A stretch of 6,008 bases of DNA, taken from assembly GCA_003242205.1 (NCBI GenBank), contig QGUR01000285.1:1-6008 (forward strand), in the 5' to 3' direction. The DNA comes from Chloroflexota bacterium (GTDB lineage: Bacteria; Chloroflexota; Anaerolineae; Aggregatilineales; Phototrophicaceae). The notes beneath the pieces are model-generated. The model searched no databases. It worked only from the letters and a program-made list of their open reading frames with translations, and was not told the DNA's origin. How positions within the stretch are numbered: position 1 is the stretch's first letter; each line of letters begins with the position of its first letter. Shown here in pieces: positions 1 through 6,008 of this stretch. Both the position numbers and the translations under genes were made by a program.

Positions 1-1
1 G

Positions 2-1429
2 CTCATCAGCTGGTGGCTGCTGCGGCGTTTTGCCGAGCGCGACGACCGGCGCGCGTTATTCGGCTATGCCCTGACGGTCGTGCTGATGGCCTACACGCAC
101 TATCTCAGCGCGGTCGTGGTGCTGGTGCAGGCGTTGTCGGTGCTTCTCTTTTACCGCCGCCGGTTGCCGGCGCTGTTGCTGGGCTATGCTCTGGTCGCGC
201 TGCTCGTTCTGCCGTGGCTGCCAACGTTTATCGCGCAGCAGGAAGTCGCCAGCCTGCGCGCCGGGCAACCCGGAGCGATTGGCCAGTTCGACGCCAACGT
301 GCCGACCACGTGGAACAATATCGCCGATTTCATCATCCGCTATACCGCCGGGCAATACAGCTTTGCCGCGGCGCTGCTCATCCTCGGCTTGACGCTCGGC
401 CTGCGCCCGTCGCATGGCCAGAGCTACCGGCGGCGCGTGGTGATAACGCTCATGTGGTTGTTTGTGCCGGTCACGCTGTTGCTGCTCGTTAATCTCGTCA
501 TTCCTTTATTTAACCCGCGCTACGTGCAGTGGATCGTGCCGGCGCTGGCGCTGCTGGCCGGCGTCGCCGTGCAGCAGATGGCCCCGCGCGCGCGCCTGCC
601 GCTGCTGCTCTTCATCGGCGTCAGCGGCGCGGCGACCCACATGGGCGGTTTTGACACCCCGAAAGCGCCGCACCGGGAACTGCTGACGACGGTCGAAGCC
701 CGCCTCCAGCCGGGGGATCGCGTCTGGTATAACCTGACCTATGGCGCGTTGGGAAGCACGACGGCTGAAGAAATCCAGTATTACCGGCAGCTTGTCGTAC
801 CGGGACTGCGCGATGAGGACTTCGTCTGGGATGCGCCCAAGGATTTTGCCGACCCGGCGGTAACGCGTGTCTGGGATGTTCGCCCCTACTGGATTCCCAT
901 GCCCGACGAAGCGGCGCGCGCGCTCAGCAGCCGCGTCGAGACCGAACGCTACGAGTACGGCGCTTATACGATTCGGCTGTACGAACTGCCGCCGGAAGAC
1001 GACGCCCCTGCCGCGCAGCTCGGCGAGCTTTTCTCGGTTGTGCCGCCGTCCGAGGGCAGACGCGCTGCCCGCGCCGGAGAGTCGCTCACGGTGACGATGT
1101 GGTGGCGGGCGTTGCAACCGGTCGAGCTTGATTATTCGTACGTGCTTCTGCTGCGGCGGGAGAGCGATGGGGCCATCGCCGGCCAGTGGGACGGCGGTTT
1201 GCTGATCGGCGACCGGCCGACCAGCGCGTGGTCGCCGGATGATGGCTATGGTCATGCCAGCGTGGAAATCGCGCTGCCCGCCGATCTGCCGCCCGGCGAA
1301 TATACGTTGTGGGTTGGGGCCTATTACTGGGAAGAACCGGTGCGCTTGCCGGTTTCGGCGGATGCGGGCGTTCAGGTGGATGACGAGGCGCAAGTGGCGC
1401 GGCTGTTCGAGCTTGGCATTGACGGCTAG
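2..1429 (+). CDS. Multi-pass membrane glycosyltransferase, GT39/PMT-like, C-terminal part (5' end outside window)
   Basis: The frame is open from the left edge and ends at TAG, so 475 C-terminal residues are visible; the N-terminal catalytic region is missing. About six or seven hydrophobic segments are seen (roughly residues 19-29, 32-50, 55-75, 118-135, 146-169, 174-191, 198-212). The block THYLS at 32-36 and NPRY at 171-174 before another helix resemble lipid-linked-sugar glycosyltransferases of the PMT/GT39 group. After the membrane part comes a soluble region with PGDRVWY (237-243). A terminal beta-sandwich-like domain (about 340-475) follows, with AGESLTVTMWWRA, a DG pair, PTSAW and LPPGEYTLWVG. 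From memory, this tail is frequent in Chloroflexota glycosyltransferases. The family moves sugars from polyprenyl phosphate onto envelope acceptors outside the membrane; donor and acceptor here are unknown. The GTG at 80 is internal and not the start. General class is likely, substrate unassignable. Confidence 0.72.
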   Translation, partial: LISWWLLRRFAERDDRRALFGYALTVVLMAYTHYLSAVVVLVQALSVLLFYRRRLPALLLGYALVALLVLPWLPTFIAQQEVASLRAGQPGAIGQFDANVPTTWNNIADFIIRYTAGQYSFAAALLILGLTLGLRPSHGQSYRRRVVITLMWLFVPVTLLLLVNLVIPLFNPRYVQWIVPALALLAGVAVQQMAPRARLPLLLFIGVSGAATHMGGFDTPKAPHRELLTTVEARLQPGDRVWYNLTYGALGSTTAEEIQYYRQLVVPGLRDEDFVWDAPKDFADPAVTRVWDVRPYWIPMPDEAARALSSRVETERYEYGAYTIRLYELPPEDDAPAAQLGELFSVVPPSEGRRAARAGESLTVTMWWRALQPVELDYSYVLLLRRESDGAIAGQWDGGLLIGDRPTSAWSPDDGYGHASVEIALPADLPPGEYTLWVGAYYWEEPVRLPVSADAGVQVDDEAQVARLFELGIDG

Positions 1430-1474
1430 CCGGCGCAGGCTTTGTTATTCATTATTCAGGTCGCGCGGCAGATG

Positions 1475-1512
1475 AAAATTCCCCCGTCTCCCAATGCTGA
1501 GAGACGGGGGAA
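1475..1512 (-). terminator. Intrinsic terminator of the aconitase gene, in a convergent gap
   Basis: A perfect 12-bp inverted repeat (1479-1490 with 1501-1512, loop of 10 bases) has a very GC-rich core. Read on the minus strand it starts 11 bases after the aconitase stop codon and is followed by TTTT (1478-1475), as expected for a Rho-independent terminator. On the plus strand the downstream side lacks a T-tract, so it would end the glycosyltransferase transcript less efficiently, although the stem alone could hinder read-through. No separate terminator for the plus-strand gene is visible in 1430-1522. Confidence 0.85.
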
Positions 1513-1522
1513 GGATGAAGGA

Positions 1523-4234
<2,712 letters not shown>

Positions 4235-4241
4235 GGGCAAA

Positions 4242-4249
4242 CACCTTCT
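4242..4249 (-). promoter_or_regulatory. Ribosome binding site deciding the aconitase start
   Basis: Read on the minus strand, AGAAGGTG ends 7 bases before the ATG at 4234. The upstream in-frame TTG at 4240 would leave almost no spacing, which argues for the ATG and a 903-residue protein. Confidence 0.75.
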
Positions 4250-4256
4250 CAGCTAT

Positions 4257-4276
4257 CTCTGCCATTTCGTGCAGAG
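4257..4276 (-). other. Small hairpin just upstream of the aconitase ribosome binding site
   Basis: Perfect 6-bp stem (4257-4262 with 4271-4276, CTCTGC/GCAGAG) around an 8-base loop. It lies in the predicted aconitase leader, about 8 bases upstream of the Shine-Dalgarno sequence. The loop does not contain CAGUG, so it is not an animal-type iron-responsive element. A stem this short can occur by chance; a role in translation is only a possibility. Confidence 0.3.
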
Positions 4277-4414
4277 TGAAACAAGAGAGCGCAGATAACA
4301 AGGGGTTTGTACGGTCGAACTTAGCGCGAGGCCGCGATTACGGCTGGCAGGGTGGCAGTCGTGCGGACAACATCCATTACCGCCCGGTACAGGCGGCCAT
4401 TCATGCGCTGTAGC

Positions 4415-4441
4415 TGAAACACCAGACAAAAACAGGTTTCA
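4415..4441. promoter_or_regulatory. Inverted repeat at the predicted aconitase transcription start, possible operator
   Basis: The 6-bp arms TGAAAC (4415-4420) and GTTTCA (4436-4441) are separated by 15 bases. The arm centres are 21 bp apart, about two helical turns, as for a dimeric regulator contacting one DNA face. The repeat sits immediately downstream of the predicted aconitase -10 box (4451-4456), where a bound repressor would block initiation. In RNA it could also form a weak hairpin at the very 5' end. No regulator can be named from the sequence. Confidence 0.3.
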
Positions 4442-4450
4442 CGAGTATCT

Positions 4451-4479
4451 ATTGTACCGGATCGCCGGCGCTTTGTCAG
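4451..4479 (-). promoter_or_regulatory. Sigma70-type promoter for the aconitase gene
   Basis: On the minus strand CTGACA (4479-4474) and TACAAT (4456-4451) each match the housekeeping consensus at five of six positions, with the optimal 17-base spacer. Transcription would start near 4444, giving an untranslated leader of about 210 bases before the ATG at 4234. This is the best promoter match I found in the intergenic region. Confidence 0.6.
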
Positions 4480-4543
4480 GCGGTTAGCCGCGCGCATACC
4501 TGTACGTTGGTCGGGTTTTGCGTGCGCTTGGGCGCGGGCGGTT

Positions 4544-4549
4544 TAGAAT
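4544..4549 (+). promoter_or_regulatory. Possible -10 box for the VOC gene
   Basis: TAGAAT matches TATAAT at five of six positions and lies 34 bases before the start codon, leaving a short leader that contains the ribosome binding site. No good -35 hexamer is found at 16-18 bases; the nearest candidate, TTGCGT at 4518-4523, has a 20-base spacer. A weaker upstream alternative begins with TTGTCA at 4473, overlapping the aconitase -35 element on the other strand. Confidence 0.3.
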
Positions 4550-4577
4550 CGGCCCGGTAATTCAAAAGGAGCCGGCC

Positions 4578-4991
4578 ATGCAAAAACCCGTACTGGAGCT
4601 ACGTGTTGCTTTGACGGTTGATGACTATGAGCGGCTAGTCGCTTTTTACCGGGACGGGCTGGGACTCGATCCCGCTGCCTTATGGACGACCGAAACCAGC
4701 AAGGCCGTGTTGTTCGAGCTTGGGCGTGGAACGCTGGAAATCTTTGATGACGCTCATGCTGCTCAGGTGGATGAGATCGAAGTTGGGCGGCGCGTGAGCG
4801 GCCCGGTGCGTTTCGCCTTGCAGGTTCCCGACCTCAATGCCGCGCTGGAACGGCTGCGGGCGTGGGGCGCAACGGTCGTTCACGAACCGGTCGTAACGCC
4901 GTGGCGCGATTATAATGCGCGCGTGCAGTCGCCCGATGGGCTGCAGGTGACGCTGTTTCAGCCGCTGGACGCGCGGGAAGCTGAAGGATGA
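4578..4991 (+). CDS. VOC-superfamily (glyoxalase/bleomycin-resistance fold) protein
   Basis: A 137-residue protein, the usual size for a single-domain VOC protein made of two beta-alpha-beta-beta-beta modules that normally dimerise. Module 1 (about 5-56) begins LRVALTVDDYERLVAFYRDGLGL; module 2 (about 75-129) has GPVRFALQVPDLNAALERL and ends SPDGLQVTLFQP. The start is ATG at 4578, with AAAAGGAG (4564-4571) 6 bases upstream; the frame's extension to 4518 lacks such support. Of the four metal-ligand positions in glyoxalase I and related enzymes, only E54 is kept: R9 and R78 stand where histidines are usual, and T125 where a glutamate is usual. Metal-dependent lyase or dioxygenase activity is therefore doubtful. 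A ligand-binding role, as in bleomycin-binding proteins, is possible but unproven. The EVGRRVSGPVR and VVTPWRDYNAR blocks recall an uncharacterised VOC subgroup. It appears monocistronic. Confidence 0.88.
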   Translation: MQKPVLELRVALTVDDYERLVAFYRDGLGLDPAALWTTETSKAVLFELGRGTLEIFDDAHAAQVDEIEVGRRVSGPVRFALQVPDLNAALERLRAWGATVVHEPVVTPWRDYNARVQSPDGLQVTLFQPLDAREAEG

Positions 4992-5081
4992 ACCGGTGCG
5001 GCGCGTCTGATATCTGAACGCAGATGATGCCTGTCTGATCATTCGGGCAGTGAGAAACAACTGAACATGAACGGTGAAACG

Positions 5082-5112
5082 AAGACGCCCGTGCAGATCG
5101 CACGGGCGTTTT
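5082..5112 (+). terminator. Intrinsic terminator of the VOC gene
   Basis: Perfect 10-bp GC-rich stem (5085-5094 with 5100-5109), loop of five bases, followed by a run of T (5109-5112). Flanking A/T and G/T pairs extend the stem. It lies about 90 bases after the VOC stop codon and well before the next gene, so the repeat-protein gene must have its own promoter. Confidence 0.85.
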
Positions 5113-5170
5113 GGTTGCTGCCGCCGGGGGACGTCAGAAAAATTTACAAAATTCACGGTCACCATGAGCG

Positions 5171-5188
5171 GCGAAATTCGCATATGAT
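5171..5188. promoter_or_regulatory. Possible promoter/operator patch upstream of the repeat-protein gene
   Basis: In an AT-rich stretch between the VOC terminator and the repeat-protein gene lies a perfect short palindrome, GCGAA-A-TTCGC (5171-5181). It is followed at once by TATGAT (5183-5188), a five-of-six match to a -10 box. I see no -35 hexamer at normal spacing; TTTACA at 5143-5148 is too far. A promoter somewhere in 5113-5230 is required by the upstream terminator, but this exact placement is a guess. Confidence 0.25.
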
Positions 5189-5243
5189 ATTTTTCTGTGA
5201 TTTGAGATGTGAAACCGTCTGCGGGAAGGGAAGGGAGGACACG

Positions 5244-6008
5244 GTGGCGGTGCGGAGATTGTTACTGGTTGTCATGGTAGTGCTGGGGCTGAGCGCCGGG
5301 GTGCTGCCGGCGCGGGCGCAGTGTGTCGTGGTTGGCGGAACGCCGCCGAACCAGACCTACGAGTGCGAGGGGCCGGAGGGGGTGAATGTCGGCGATGGGG
5401 ATGACATCGTCTACGTGATCGGTGAGGTCCTCAATACGATCGTAAGCAATGGCGGCACGGTGACGGTGTACATCGTCGGCCCGGACGGAGCGCTCAACGT
5501 GCTCGCCGGCCTCGGCATTTACATGACTACCGGTGGCAACGTGACGAGCGCGGGCGACATCACCGCCGACAGCGATGGCATCCACATCGGCGGCAATGGC
5601 AACGTGGACAGCACGGGCGACATCACGGCCGGTAGGTATGGCATCTTCATCCTTAGAAATGGGGATGTGACGAGCGCGGGCGACATCGACGCTGGTGGGT
5701 CTGGCATCCGCATCGATGGCAATGGCAACGTGGACAGCACGGGCGACATCAACGCTGCCAATGGGGATGGCATCTACATCCGTGGCGATGGGGATGTGAC
5801 GAGCGCGGGCGACATCAGCGCCGTTGGGGCTGGCATCGCCATCTGGCGTGCTGGGGATGTGACGAGTGAGGGCAACATCAGCGCCAATGGGTATGGCATC
5901 TACATCTTTGGCGCTGGGAATGTGACGAACATGGGCAACATCGACGCCGGTGCGAATGGCATCGATATTGGCACTGGCAACGTGGACAGCACAGGGAGCA
6001 TCACGGCC
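5244..6008 (+). CDS. Secreted tandem-repeat protein, probable parallel beta-helix (3' end outside window)
   Basis: The frame is open to the right edge; 255 residues are visible. The start is GTG at 5244, 5 bases after AAGGGAGG (5231-5238); a second GTG at 5250 is possible. Residues 1-25 form a classical Sec signal peptide: VRR, a hydrophobic core of about 15 residues, then cleavage after the A-R-A at 23-25. The mature N-terminus has C27 and C41, perhaps a disulfide. A variable region to about 97 follows, including a degenerate repeat-like GLGIYM. From residue 98, units of 20-22 residues follow the pattern G-N/D-V-x-S-x-G-D-I-x-A-x(3)-G-I-x-I. Regular short hydrophobic strands between G/N/D turns point to a right-handed parallel beta-helix. 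The protein is probably surface-exposed or released. Function is unknown; adhesion, a surface layer component or a polysaccharide-active enzyme are options. No sorting signal or catalytic domain is within view. Confidence 0.8.
   Translation, partial: MAVRRLLLVVMVVLGLSAGVLPARAQCVVVGGTPPNQTYECEGPEGVNVGDGDDIVYVIGEVLNTIVSNGGTVTVYIVGPDGALNVLAGLGIYMTTGGNVTSAGDITADSDGIHIGGNGNVDSTGDITAGRYGIFILRNGDVTSAGDIDAGGSGIRIDGNGNVDSTGDINAANGDGIYIRGDGDVTSAGDISAVGAGIAIWRAGDVTSEGNISANGYGIYIFGAGNVTNMGNIDAGANGIDIGTGNVDSTGSITA
5535..6008 (+). repeat. Tandem array of about 63-bp units encoding beta-helix rungs
   Basis: Seven complete units and one partial are seen: 5535-5597, 5598-5660, 5661-5723, 5724-5789 (66 bp), 5790-5852, 5853-5915, 5916-5975 (60 bp) and 5976 to the edge. 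All length changes are whole codons, so the frame is kept. The first half of each unit is strongly conserved in DNA. The middle three or four codons after the alanine, and the residues around the final isoleucine, vary. Units 1, 3, 5 and 6 start with a VTS-type block and units 2, 4 and 8 with a VDSTG-type block; unit 7 is more diverged (VTNMG). The array continues past the window. Confidence 0.93.

Larger units (their letters stand above)
4235..4577. other. Divergent intergenic region between aconitase and VOC genes
   Basis: These 343 bases separate two start codons facing away from each other. No supported gene lies here. On the aconitase side it holds a well-formed promoter, a TGAAAC/GTTTCA inverted repeat at the predicted start of transcription, a weak CCGCC/GGCGG hairpin (4380-4396) and the hairpin before the ribosome binding site. 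On the VOC side it holds a -10-like hexamer and a strong ribosome binding site. The rest of the predicted leader (about 4277-4440) matches no riboswitch that I recognise. Confidence 0.7.

Noticed and set aside
506..1393. A 295-codon open frame on the minus strand under the glycosyltransferase
   Set aside because: Its arginine-rich composition and lack of any motif mark it as a shadow of the plus-strand gene, whose frame reads as a sensible membrane protein.
4235..4240. TTG at 4240 as the aconitase start
   Set aside because: The Shine-Dalgarno sequence ends about one base before it, whereas it is 7 bases from the ATG at 4234.
4235..4479. Iron-responsive element in the aconitase leader
   Set aside because: No CAGUG loop with the bulged C is present on the aconitase strand; the hairpin near the ribosome binding site has a different loop.
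4680..5183. Minus-strand open frame crossing the VOC gene and its terminator
   Set aside because: It overlaps the conserved VOC frame on the other strand and runs through a clear plus-strand terminator; it has no recognisable protein content.
5519..5773. Repetitive minus-strand open frame rich in M, P, S and L
   Set aside because: It is the reverse reading of the 63-bp repeats; its periodicity is inherited from the plus-strand protein, which has a start, ribosome binding site and signal peptide.
5535..6008. CRISPR array or RTX calcium-binding repeats as the explanation of the tandem repeats
   Set aside because: The units are contiguous, in frame, and vary by whole codons with no unrelated spacers, so not CRISPR. 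RTX nonapeptides (GGxGxDxxx) need an aspartate at the sixth position and a 9-residue period, whereas this period is about 21 and stretches such as GGNGNVDST do not fit.

Overview
The window is a GC-rich piece of bacterial chromosome with four protein-coding genes, two of them cut by the window edges. The best guess for the host is a member of the Chloroflexota (Anaerolineae, Caldilineae or Chloroflexia-like). This rests mainly on the first gene: a multi-pass glycosyltransferase with a C-terminal beta-sandwich containing the blocks W-R-A, D-G, P-T-S-x-W and L-P-P-G-x-Y, an arrangement I know mostly from that phylum. The high GC content and the monoderm-looking secreted repeat protein fit but do not prove it. 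No rRNA, tRNA, CRISPR array, transposase or integrase is visible.

Layout. Positions 2-1429 (+) hold the C-terminal 475 residues of a membrane glycosyltransferase of the GT39/PMT type. It converges on a complete acnA-type aconitate hydratase gene (1523-4234, -). A strong hairpin between them (1479-1512) has its T-tract on the aconitase side. A 343-base divergent intergenic region (4235-4577) carries a good sigma70-type promoter for aconitase about 210 bases upstream of its start codon, an inverted repeat at the predicted transcription start, and a small hairpin just upstream of the aconitase ribosome binding site. Next comes a small VOC-superfamily gene (4578-4991, +), closed by a textbook intrinsic terminator (5085-5112). 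From 5244 to the right edge (+) runs the start of a secreted protein: a signal peptide, a short region with two cysteines, then a tandem array of about 21-residue repeats that continues out of the window.

How the genes relate. They look like independent transcription units and not a pathway: an envelope glycosyltransferase, a TCA-cycle enzyme, a small ligand-binding or enzyme-like VOC protein, and a surface or secreted repeat protein. The two unusual items are the repeat protein, probably a parallel beta-helix whose units partly alternate between two sequence types, and the VOC protein, in which three of the four usual metal-ligand positions are replaced. I see no convincing new multi-gene system in this window.
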